From Nemertoderma westbladi (Eukaryota > Xenacoelomorpha > Nemertodermatida > Nemertodermatidae), in the NCBI GenBank assembly GCA_032718475.1, contig JAUCBJ010007041.1, positions 54,664 to 118,663 of the forward strand: DNA of 64,000 bases, in the 5' to 3' direction. Shown here piece by piece: positions 1 through 12,600 of the stretch. The first letter of the stretch is position 1; each line of letters begins with the position of its first letter. The notes under the pieces are model-generated. The model was not told the origin of the DNA and ran no database searches. It saw nothing but the letters and a program-made list of their open reading frames with translations. The position numbers and the translations under genes were made by a program.

Positions 1-3000
1 TATGTTACCGGTAAGGAATACTGCTGTTGAGAGCAATATGTTACCGGTAAGGAATATGTACTGCTGTCGAGGGCAATATGTTACCGGTAAGGAATACTGC
101 TGTCGAGAGCAATACGTTACCGGTAAGGAATACTGCTGTCGAGAGCAATACGTTACCGGTAAGGAATACTGCTGTCGAGAGCAATACGTTACCGGTAAGG
201 AATACTGCTGTCGAGAGCAATACGTTACCGGTAAGGAATACTGCTGTCGAGAGCAATACGTTACCGGTAAGGAATACTGCTGTCGAGAGCAATGTGTTAC
301 CGGTAAGGAATATATACTGCTGTCGAGAGCAATATGTTACCGGTAAGGAATATATACTGCTGTCTAGAGCAATATGTTACCGGTAAGGAATATATACTGC
401 TGTCGAGAGCAATACGTTACCGGTAAGGAATACTGCTGTCGAGAGCAATACGTTACCGGTAAGGAATATATACTGCTGTTGAGAGCAATATGTTACCGGT
501 AAGGAATATATACTGCTGTCGAGAGCAATATGTTACCGGTAAGGAATATATACTGCTGTCGAGAGCAATATGTTACCGGTAAGGAATATATACTGCTGTC
601 GAGAGCAATACGTTACCGGTAAGGAATACTGCTGTCGAGAGCAATACGTTACCGGTAAGGAATATATACTGCTGTTGAGAGCAATACGTTACCGGTAAAG
701 AATACTGCTGTCGAGAGCAATACGTTACCGGTAAGGAATACTACTGTCGAGAGCAATACGTTACCGGTAAGGAATACTGCTGTCGAGAGCAATATGTTAC
801 CGGTAAGGAATACTGCTGTCGAGAGCAATACGTTACCGGTAAGGAATACTGCTGTCGAGAGCAATATGTTACCGGTAAGGAATATATACTGCTGTCGAGA
901 GCAATGTGTTACTGGTAAGGAATATATACTGCTGTCGAGAGCAATACGTTACCAGTAAGGAATACTGCTGTCGAGAGCAATATGTTACCGGTAAGGAATA
1001 CTGCTGTCGAGAGCAATACGTTACCGGTAAGGAATACTGCTGTCGAGAGCAATATGTTACCGGTAAGGAATATATACTGCTGTCGAGAGCAATATGTTAC
1101 CGGTAAGGAATACTGCTGTCGAGAGCAATACGTTACCGGTAAGGAATATATACTGCTGTCGAGAGCAATACGTTACCAGTAAGGAATACTGCTGTCGAGA
1201 GCAATATGTTACCGGTAAGGAATACTGCTGTCGAGAGCAATACGTTACCGGTAAGGAATACTGCTGTCGAGAGCAATACGTTACCGGTAAGGAATATATA
1301 CTGCTGTCGAGAGCAATACGTTACCGGTAAGGAATACTGCTGTCGAGAGCAATACGTTACCGGTAAGGAATATATACTGCTGTCGAGAGCAATATGTTAC
1401 CGGTAAGGAATACTGCTGTCGAGAGCAATACGTTACCGGTAAGGAATATAATATAATGCTGTCGAGAGCAATACGTTACCGGTAAGGAATACTGATGTCG
1501 AGAGCAATATGTTACTGGTAAGGAATATATACTGCTGTCGAGAGCAATGTGTTACTGGTAAGGAATATATACTGCTGTCGAGAGCAATATGTTACCGGTA
1601 AGGAATACTGCTGTCGAGAGCAATATGTTACCGGTAAGGAATATATACTGCTGTCGAGAGCAATATGTTACCGGTAAGGAATATATACTGCTGTCGAGAG
1701 CAATACGTTACCAGTAAGGAATACTGCTGTCGAGAGCAATATGTTACCGGTAAGGAATACTGCTGTCGAGAGCAATACGTTACCAGTAAGGAATATATAC
1801 TGCTGTCGAGAGCAATATGTTACCGGTAAGGAATATATACTGCTGTCGAGAGCAATACGTTACCAGTAAGGAATATATACTGCTGTCGAGAGCAATACGT
1901 TACCGGTAAGGAATATATACTGCTGTCGAGAGCAATACGTTACTGGTAAGGAATATATACTGCTGTCGAGAGCAATATGTTACTGGTAAGGAATATATAC
2001 TGCTGTCGAGAGCAATATGTTACCGGTAAGGAATACTGCTGTCGAGAGCAATATGTTACCGGTAAGGAATACTGCTGTCGAGAGCAATACGTTACCGGTA
2101 AGGAATATATACTGCTGTCGAGAGCAATATGTTACCGGTAAGGAATACTGCTGTCGAGAGCAATACGTTACCGGTAAGGAATATATACTGCTGTCGAGAG
2201 CAATATGTTACCGGTAAGGAATACTGCTGTCGAGAGCAATATGTTACCGGTAAGGAATATATACTGCTGTCGAGAGCAATATGTTACCGGTAAGGAATAC
2301 TGCTGTCGAGAGCAATACGTTACCGGTAAGGAATACTGCTGTCGAGAGCAATACGTTACCGGTAAGGAATACTGCTGTCGAGAGCAATATGTTACCGGTA
2401 AGGAATACTGCTGTTGAGAGCAATATGTTACCGGTAAGGAATATATACTGCTGTCGAGAGCAATACGTTACCGGTAAGGAATACTGCTGTCGAGAGCAAT
2501 ACGTTACCGGTAAGGAATATATACTGCTGTCGAGAGCAATATGTTACCGGTAAGGAATACTGCTGTCGAGAGCAATACGTTACCGGTAAGGAATACTGCT
2601 GTCGAGAGCAATATGTTACCGGTAAGGAATACTGCTGTTGAGAGCAATATGTTACCGGTAAGGAATATATACTGCTGTCGAGAGCAATACGTTACCGGTA
2701 AGGAATACTGCTGTCGAGAGCAATACGTTACCGGTAAGGAATACTGCTGTCGAGAGCAATACGTTACCGGTAAGGAATACTGCTGTCGAGAGCAATATGT
2801 TACCGGTAAGGAATACTGCTGTTGAGAGCAATACGTTACCGGTAAGGAATACTGCTGTTGAGAGCAATATGTTACCGGTAAGGAATATATACTGCTGTCG
2901 AGAGCAATACGTTACCGGTAAGGAATACTGCTTTTGAGAGCAATATGTTACCGGTAAGGAATATATACTGCTGTCGAGAGCAATACGTTACCGGTAAGGA

Positions 3001-3158
3001 ATACTGCTGTCGAGAGCAATACGTTACCAGTAAGGAATACTGCTGTTGAGAGCAATATGTTACCGGTAAGGAATATATACTGCTGTCGAGAGCAATATGT
3101 TACCTGTAAGGAATATATACTGCTGTCGAGAGCAATACGTTACCAGTAAGGAATACTG

Positions 3159-3552
3159 CTGTCGAGAGCAATATGTTACCGGTAAGGAATATATACTGCT
3201 GTCGAGAGCAATACGTTACCGGTAAGGAATACTGCTGTCGAGAGCAATACGTTACCGGTAAGGAATACTGCTGTCGAGAGCAATATGTTACCGGTAAGGA
3301 ATACTGCTGTTGAGAGCAATATGTTACCGGTAAGGAATACTGCTGTCGAGAGCAATACGTTACCGGTAAGGAATACTGCTGTCGAGAGCAATACGTTACC
3401 GGTAAGGAATACTGCTGTTGAGAGCAATATGTTACCGGTAAGGAATATATACTGCTGTCGAGAGCAATACGTTACAGGTAAGGAATACTGCTGTTGAGAG
3501 CAATATGTTACCGGTAAGGAATATATACTGCTGTCGAGAGCAATACGTTACC
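3159..3552. repeat. Higher-order duplication inside satellite, copy 1 of about 390 bp
   Basis: This stretch of 36- and 40-bp units, including a rare TTACAGGTAA variant near 3,471, recurs with the same order of units and variants at about 5,075-5,468, an offset of 1,916 bp. It shows multi-unit duplication within the array. Confidence 0.8.
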
Positions 3553-4430
3553 GGTAAGGAATACTGCTGTTGAGAGCAATATGTTACCGGTAAGGAATAT
3601 ATACTGCTGTCGAGAGCAATATGTTACCGGTAAGGAATATATACTGCTGTCGAGAGCAATACGTTACCTGTAAGGAATACTGCTGTCGAGAGCAATACGT
3701 TACCGGTAAGGAATACTGCTGTCGAGAGCAATACGTTACCGGTAAGGAATACTGCTGTCGAGAGCAATACGTTACCGGTAAGGAATACTGCTGTTGAGAG
3801 CAATATGTTACCGGTAAGGAATATATACTGCTGTCGAGAGCAATACGTTACCGGTAAGGAATACTGCTGTCGAGAGCAATATGTTACCGGTAAGGAATAT
3901 ATACTGCTGTCAAGAGCAATACGTTACCAGTAAGGAATACTGCTGTCGAGAGCAATATGTTACCGGTAAGGAATATATACTGCTGTCGAGAGCAATACGT
4001 TACAGGTAAGGAATACTGCTGTTGAGAGCAATATGTTACCGGTAAGGAATATATACTGCTGTCAAGAGCAATACGTTACCGGTAAGGAATACTGCCGTCG
4101 AGAGCAATATGTTACCTGTAAGGAATATATACTGCTGTCGAGAGCAATACGTTACCGGTAAGGAATACTGCTGTCGAGAGCAATATGTTACCTGTAAGGA
4201 ATATATACTGCTGTCGAGAGCAATACGTTACCGGTAAGGAATACTGCTGTCGAGAGCAATATGTTACCGGTAAGGAATATATACTGCTGTCGAGAGCAAT
4301 ACGTTACCAGTAAGGAATACTGCTGTCGAGAGCAATATGTTACCTGTAAGGAATATATACTGCTGTCGAGAGCAATACGTTACCGGTAAGGAATACTGCT
4401 GTCGAGAGCAATACGTTACCGGTAAGGAAT

Positions 4431-4880
4431 ACTGCCGTCGAGAGCAATATGTTACCTGTAAGGAATATATACTGCTGTCGAGAGCAATACGTTACCGGTA
4501 AGGAATACTGCTGTCGAGAGCAATACGTTACCGGTAAGGAATACTGCCGTCGAGAGCAATATGTTACCTGTAAGGAATATATACTGCTGTCGAGAGCAAT
4601 ATGTTACCGGTAAGGAATACTGCTGTCGAGAGCAATACGTTACCGGTAAGGAATACTGCCGTCGAGAGCAATATGTTACCTGTAAGGAATATATACTGCT
4701 GTCGAGAGCAATACGTTACCGGTAAGGAATACTGCTGTCGAGAGCAATACGTTACCGGTAAGGAATACTGCCGTCGAGAGCAATATGTTACCTGTAAGGA
4801 ATATATACTGCTGTCGAGAGCAATATGTTACCGGTAAGGAATACTGCTGTCGAGAGCAATACGTTACCGGTAAGGAATAC
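4431..4880. repeat. 112-bp trimeric higher-order repeat
   Basis: The variant ACTGCCGTCG recurs at 4,431, 4,543, 4,655 and 4,767, exactly 112 bp apart, which equals 40+36+36. Each is followed by the TTACCTGTAA variant in the next unit. Three-unit blocks are therefore the unit of amplification here. Confidence 0.85.
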
Positions 4881-6432
4881 TGCTGTCGAGAGCAATATGT
4901 TACCTGTAAGGAATATATACTGCTGTCGAGAGCAATACGTTACCGGTAAGGAATACTGCTGTCGAGAGCAATATGTTACCGGTAAGGAATATATACTGCT
5001 GTCGAGAGCAATATGTTACCTGTAAGGAATATATACTGCTGTCGAGAGCAATACGTTACCAGTAAGGAATACTGCTGTTGAGAGCAATATGTTACCGGTA
5101 AGGAATATATACTGCTGTCGAGAGCAATACGTTACCGGTAAGGAATACTGCTGTCGAGAGCAATACGTTACCGGTAAGGAATACTGCTGTCGAGAGCAAT
5201 ATGTTACCGGTAAGGAATACTGCTGTTGAGAGCAATATGTTACCGGTAAGGAATACTGCTGTCGAGAGCAATACGTTACCGGTAAGGAATACTGCTGTCG
5301 AGAGCAATACGTTACCGGTAAGGAATACTGCTGTTGAGAGCAATATGTTACCGGTAAGGAATATATACTGCTGTCGAGAGCAATACGTTACAGGTAAGGA
5401 ATACTGCTGTTGAGAGCAATATGTTACCGGTAAGGAATATATACTGCTGTCGAGAGCAATACGTTACCAGTAAGGAATACTGCCGTCGAGAGCAATATGT
5501 TACCTGTAAGGAATATATACTGCTGTCGAGAGCAATACGTTACCGGTAAGGAATACTGCTGTCGAGAGCAATATGTTACCTGTAAGGAATATATACTGCT
5601 GTCGAGAGCAATACGTTACCGGTAAGGAATACTGCTGTCGAGAGCAATACGTTACCGGTAAGGAATACTGCTGTCGAGAGCAATATGTTACCGGTAAGGA
5701 ATACTGCTGTTGAGAGCAATACGTTACCAGTAAGGAATATATACTGCTGTCGAGAGCAATACGTTACCGGTAAGGAATATATACTGCTGTCGAGAGCAAT
5801 ACGTTACCGGTAAGGAATATATACTGCTGTCGAGAGCAATATGTTACCTGTAAGGAATACTGCTGTCGAGAGCAATACGTTACCGGTAAGGAATACTGCT
5901 GTTGAGAGCAATATGTTACCTGTAAGGAATATATACTGCTATCGAGAGCAATATGTTACCTGTAAGGAATACTGCTGTCGAGAGCAATACGTTACCGGTA
6001 AGGAATATATACTGCTGTCGAGAGCAATACGTTACCGGTAAGGAATACTGCTGTCGAGAGCAATACGTTACCAGTAAGGAATACTGCTGTCGAGAGCAAT
6101 GCGTTACCGGTAAGGAATACTGCTGTTGAGAGCAATACGTTACCAGTAAGGAATATATACTGCTGTCGAGAGCAATACGTTACCGGTAAGGAATATATAA
6201 TGCTGTCGAGAGCAATACGTTACCGGTAAGGAATATATACTGCTGTCGAGAGCAATATGTTACCTGTAAGGAATACTGCTGTCGAGAGCAATACGTTACT
6301 GGTAAGGAATACTGCTGTCGAGAGCAATATGTTACCAGTAAGGAATATATACTGCTGTAGAGAGCAATACGTTACCAGTAAGGAATACTGCTGTTGAGAG
6401 CAATACATTACCGGTAAGGAATACTACTGTCG

Positions 6433-6762
6433 AGAGCAATACGTTACCGGTAAGGAATGCTGCTGTTGAGAGCAATATGTTACCAGTAAGGAATATATAC
6501 TGCTGTCAAAAGCAATACGTTACCAGTACGGAATACTGCTGTCGAGAGCAATCTGTTACCGGTAAGGAATATATACTGCTGTCGAGAACAATATGTTACC
6601 AGTAAGGAATATATACTGCTGTCGAGAGCAATATGTTACCAGTAAGGAATATATACTGCTGTCAAAAGCAATACGTTACCAGTACGGAATACTGCTGTCG
6701 AGAGCAATCTGTTACCGGTAAGGAATACTGCTGTCGAGAGCAATACGTTACCGGTAAGGAAT
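6433..6762. repeat. Higher-order block with GTCAAAAGC variant (second copy at about 8,145-8,474)
   Basis: A 330-bp block with the rare variants GTCAAAAGC, CAGTACGGAATA and CAATCTGTTACC is repeated 1,712 bp further on with the same internal order. Confidence 0.75.
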
Positions 6763-6936
6763 ACTGCTGTCGAGAGCAATACGTTACCAGTAAGGAATAC
6801 TGCTGTCGAGAGCAATATGTTACCGGTAAGGAATATATACTGCTGTCGAGAGCAATATGTTACCGGTAAGGAATATATACTGCTGTTGAGAGCAATACGT
6901 TACCGGTAAGGAATATATACTGCTGTCGAGAGCAAT

Positions 6937-7405
6937 ACGTTACGGGTAAGGAATACTGCTGTCGAGAGCAATACGTTACCGGTAAGGAATACTGCTGTTG
7001 AGAGCAATACGTTACCGGTAAGGAATACTGCTGTCGAGAGCAATACGTTACGGGTAAGGAATACTGCTGTCGAGAGCAATACGTTACGGGTAAGGAATAC
7101 TGCTGTTGAGAGCAATACGTTACCAGTAAGGAATACTGCTGTCGAGAGCAATACGTTACCAGTAAGGAATACTGCTGTTGAGAGCAATACGTTACGGGTA
7201 AGGAATACTGCTGTCGAGAGCAATACGTTACCAGTAAGGAATACTGCTGTCGAGAGCAATACGTTACCGGTAAGGAATACTGCTGTCGAGAGCAATACGT
7301 TACCAGTAAGGAATACTGCTGTCGAGAGCAATGCGTTACCGGTAAGGAATACTGCTGTTGAGAGCAATATGTTACCGGTAAGGAATGCTGCTGTTGAGAG
7401 CAATA
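6937..7405. repeat. Longest run of 36-bp units
   Basis: About 13 consecutive units here lack the 4-bp insertion, so the minus strand stays open for 167 codons (6,900-7,403). The ORF is a consequence of 36 being divisible by three. I do not regard it as a gene. Confidence 0.85.
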
Positions 7406-7524
7406 CGTTACCAGTAAGGAATATATACTGCTGTCGAGAGCAATACGTTACCGGTAAGGAATATATACTGCTGTCGAGAGCAATACGTTACCGGTAAGGA
7501 ATATATACTGCTGTCGAGAGCAAT

Positions 7525-9600
7525 ATGTTACCTGTAAGGAATACTGCTGTCGAGAGCAATACGTTACCGGTAAGGAATACTGCTGTTGAGAGCAATACGT
7601 TACCGGTAAGGAATATATACTGCTGTCGAGAGCAATACGTTACCAGTAAGGAATACTGCTGTCGAGAGCAATACGTTACCAGTAAGGAATACTGCTGTCG
7701 AGAGCAATGCGTTACCGGTAAGGAATACTGCTGTTGAGAGCAATATGTTACCGGTAAGGAATGCTGCTGTTGAGAGCAATACGTTACCGGTAAGGAATAC
7801 TGCTGTTGAGAGCAATACGTTACCTGTAAGGAATATATACTGCTGTCGAGAGCAATACGTTACCGGTAAGGAATATATACTGCTGTCGAGAGCAATATGT
7901 TACCTGTAAGGAATACTGCTGTCGAGAGCAATACGTTACCGGTAAGGAATACTGCTGTTGAGAGCAATACGTTACCGGTAAGGAATATATACTGCTGTCG
8001 AGAGCAATACGTTACCAGTAAGGAATACTGCTGTCGAGAGCAATACGTTACCAGTAAGGAATACTGCTGTCGAGAGCAATGCGTTACCGGTAAGGAATAC
8101 TGCTGTTGAGAGCAATATGTTACCGGTAAGGAATGCTGCTGTTGAGAGCAATACGTTACCGGTAAGGAATGCTGCTGTTGAGAGCAATATGTTACCAGTA
8201 AGGAATATATACTGCTGTCAAAAGCAATACGTTACCAGTACGGAATACTGCTGTCGAGAGCAATCTGTTACCGGTAAGGAATATATACTGCTGTCGAGAA
8301 CAATATGTTACCAGTAAGGAATATATACTGCTGTCGAGAGCAATATGTTACCAGTAAGGAATATATACTGCTGTCAAAAGCAATACGTTACCAGTACGGA
8401 ATACTGCTGTCGAGAGCAATCTGTTACCGGTAAGGAATACTGCTGTCGAGAGCAATACGTTACCGGTAAGGAATGCTGCTGTTGAGAGCAATACGTTACC
8501 GGTAAGGAATACTGCTGTTGAGAGCAATACGTTACCTGTAAGGAATATATACTGCTGTCGAGAGCAATATGTTACCTGTAAGGAATACTGCTGTCGAGAG
8601 CAATACGTTACCGGTAAGGAATACTGCTGTTGAGAGCAATACGTTACCGGTAAGGAATATATACTGCTGTCGAGAGCAATACGTTACCAGTAAGGAATAC
8701 TGCTGTCGAGAGCAATACGTTACCAGTAAGGAATACTGCTGTCGAGAGCAATGCGTTACCGGTAAGGAATACTGCTGTTGAGAGCAATATGTTACCGGTA
8801 AGGAATGCTGCTGTTGAGAGCAATACGTTACCGGTAAGGAATACTGCTGTTGAGAGCAATACGTTACCTGTAAGGAATATATACTGCTGTCGAGAGCAAT
8901 ACGTTACCGGTAAGGAATATATACTGCTGTCGAGAGCAATACGTTACCGGTAAGGAATATATACTGCTGTCGAGAGCAATATGTTACCTGTAAGGAATAC
9001 TGCTGTCGAGAGCAATACGTTACCGGTAAGGAATACTGCTGTTGAGAGCAATACGTTACCGGTAAGGAATATATACTGCTGTCGAGAGCAATACGTTACC
9101 AGTAAGGAATACTGCTGTCGAGAGCAATACGTTACCAGTAAGGAATACTGCTGTCGAGAGCAATGCGTTACCGGTAAGGAATACTGCTGTTGAGAGCAAT
9201 ATGTTACCGGTAAGGAATGCTGCTGTTGAGAGCAATACGTTACCGGTAAGGAATACTGCTGTTGAGAGCAATACGTTACCTGTAAGGAATATATACTGCT
9301 GTCGAGAGCAATACGTTACCGGTAAGGAATACTGCTGTTGAGAGCAATACGTTACCTGTAAGGAATATATACTGCTGTCGAGAGCAATACGTTACCAGTA
9401 AGGAATACTGCTGTCGAGAGCAATACGTTACCAGTAAGGAATACTGCTGTCGAGAGCAATGCGTTACCGGTAAGGAATACTGCTGTTGAGAGCAATATGT
9501 TACCGGTAAGGAATGCTGCTGTTGAGAGCAATACGTTACCGGTAAGGAATGCTGCTGTTGAGAGCAATACGTTACCAGTAAGGAATATATACTGCTGTCG
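7525..9600. repeat. Higher-order repeat domain of about 370-670 bp blocks
   Basis: The same series of 36/40-bp units and variants, including CAATGCGTTACC and GGAATGCTGCTG, starts at 7,525, 7,897, 8,569 and 8,981. A shorter version sits near 9,352. The steps are 372, 672 and 412 bp, all sums of 36 and 40. Confidence 0.8.
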
Positions 9601-12600
9601 AGAGCAATACGTTACCGGTAAGGAATATATACTGCTGTCGAGAGCAATATGTTACCTGTAAGGAATACTGCTGTCGAGAGCAATACGTTACCGGTAAGGA
9701 ATATATACTGCTGTCGAGAGCAATACGTTACCGGTAAGGAATATATACTGCTGTCGAGAGCAATACGTTACCAGTAAGAAATACTACTGTCGAGAGCAAT
9801 ACGTTACCGGTAAGGAATATATACTGCTGTCGAGAGCAATACGTTACCGGTAAGGAATATATACTGCTGTTGAGAGCAATACGTTACCGGTAAGGAATAT
9901 ATACTGCTGTTGAGAGCAATACGTTACCGGTAAGGAATATATACTGCTGTCGAGAGCAATACGTTACCGGTAAGGAATATATACTGCTGTTGAGAGCAAT
10001 ACGTTACCGGTAAGGAATACTGCTGTCGAGAGCAATATGTTACCGGTAAGGAATACTGCTGTCGAGAGCAATACGTTACCGGTAAGGAATATATACTGCT
10101 GTCGAGAGCAATATGTTACTGGTAAGGAATATATACTGCTGTCGAGAGCAATACGTTACCGGTAAGGAATATATACTGCTGTTGAGAGCAATACGTTACC
10201 GGTAAGGAATATATACTGCTGTCGAGAGCAATACGTTACTGGTAAGGAATACTGCTGTTGAGAGCAATACGTTACCGGTAAGGAATATATACTGCTGTCG
10301 AGAGCAATACGTTACTGGTAAGGAATACTGCTGTCGAGAGCAATACGTTACCGGTAAGGAATATATACTGCTGTCGAGAGCAATATGTTACTGGTAAGGA
10401 ATATATACTGCTGTCGAGAGCAATATGTTACCTGTAAGGAATATATACTGCTGTTGAGAGCAATACGTTACCGGTAAGGAATATATACTGCTGTCGAGAG
10501 CAATACGTTACTGGTAAGGAATACTGCTGTCGAGAGCAATACGTTACCGGTAAGGAATATATACTGCTGTTGAGAGCAATACGTTACCGGTAAGGAATAT
10601 ATACTGCTGTCGAGAGCAATACGTTACTGGTAAGGAATACTGCTGTCGAGAGCAATACGTTACCGGTAAGGAATATATACTGCTGTCGAGAGCAATACGT
10701 TACCGGTAAGGAATACTGCTGTTGAGAGCAATACGTTACCGGTAAGGAATATATACTGCTGTCGAGAGCAATACGTTACCGGTAAGGAATACTGCTGTCG
10801 AGAGCAATACGTTACCGGTAAGGAATATATACTGCTGTCGAGAGCAATATGTTACTGGTAAGGAATATATACTGCTGTCGAGAGCAATACGTTACCTGTA
10901 AGGAATATATACTGCTGTTGAGAGCAATACGTTACCGGTAAGGAATATATACTGCTGTCGAGAGCAATACGTTACTGGTAAGGAATACTGCTGTCGAGAG
11001 CAATACGTTACCGGTAAGGAATATATACTGCTGTTGAGAGCAATACGTTACCGGTAAGGAATATATACTGCTGTCGAGAGCAATACGTTACTGGTAAGGA
11101 ATACTGCTGTCGAGAGCAATACGTTACCGGTAAGGAATATATACTGCTGTCGAGAGCAATACGTTACCGGTAAGGAATACTGCTGTTGAGAGCAATACGT
11201 TACCGGTAAGGAATATATACTGCTGTCGAGAGCAATACGTTACCGGTAAGGAATACTGCTGTCGAGAGCAATACGTTACCGGTAAGGAATATATACTGCT
11301 GTCGAGAGCAATACGTTACTGGTAAGGAATACTGCTGTCGAGAGCAATACGTTACCGGTAAGGAATATATACTGCTGTTGAGAGCAATACGTTACTGGTA
11401 AGGAATACTGCTGTTGAGAGCAATACGTTACCGGTAAGGAATATATACTGCTGTCGAGAGCAATACGTTACCGGTAAGGAATGTATACTGCTGTCGAGAG
11501 CAATACGTTACCGGTAAGGAATATATACTGCTGTCGAGAGCAATATGTTACCAGTAAGGAATATATACTGCTGTCGAGAGCAATACGTTACCAGTAAGGA
11601 ATACTGCTGTTGAGAGCAATACGTTACCGGTAAGGAATATATACTGCTGTCGAGAGCAATACGTTACTGGTAAGGAATATATACTGCTGTCGAGAGCAAT
11701 ATGTTACCGGTAAGGAATATATACTGCTGTCGAGAGCAATATGTTACCAGTAAGGAATATATACTGCTGTCGAGAGCAATACGTTACTGGTAAGGAATAT
11801 ATACTGCTGTCGAGAGCAATATGTTACCGGTAAGGAATATATACTGCTGTCGAGAGCAATATGTTACCAGTAAGGAATATATACTGCTGTCGAGAGCAAT
11901 ACGTTACCAGTAAGGAATACTGCTGTTGAGAGCAATACGTTACCGGTAAGGAATATATACTGCTGTCGAGAGCAATACGTTACCGGTAAGGAATATATAC
12001 TGCTGTCGAGAGCAATACGTTACTGGTAAGGAATACTGCTGTCGAGAGCAATACGTTACCGGTAAGGAATATATACTGCTGTTGAGAGCAATACGTTACT
12101 GGTAAGGAATACTGCTGTTGAGAGCAATACGTTACCGGTAAGGAATATATACTGCTGTCGAGAGCAATACGTTACCGGTAAGGAATGTATACTGCTGTCG
12201 AGAGCAATACGTTACCGGTAAGGAATATATACTGCTGTCGAGAGCAATACGTTACTGGTAAGGAATACTGCTGTCGAGAGCAATACGTTACCGGTAAGGA
12301 ATATATACTGCTGTTGAGAGCAATACGTTACTGGTAAGGAATACTGCTGTTGAGAGCAATACGTTACCGGTAAGGAATATATACTGCTGTCGAGAGCAAT
12401 ACGTTACCGGTAAGGAATGTATACTGCTGTCGAGAGCAATACGTTACCGGTAAGGAATATATACTGCTGTCGAGAGCAATACGTTACCAGTAAGAAATAC
12501 TACTGTCGAGAGCAATACGTTACCGGTAAGGAATGCTGCTGTTGAGAGCAATATGTTACCAGTAAGGAATATATACTGCTGTCAAGAGCAATACGTTACC

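Noticed and set aside
1-9570. Short ORFs such as those at 2-346 and 6,900-7,403 as a protein family
   Set aside because: They arise wherever several 36-bp units occur in a row and stop when a 40-bp unit shifts the frame. They appear on both strands with the same pattern.
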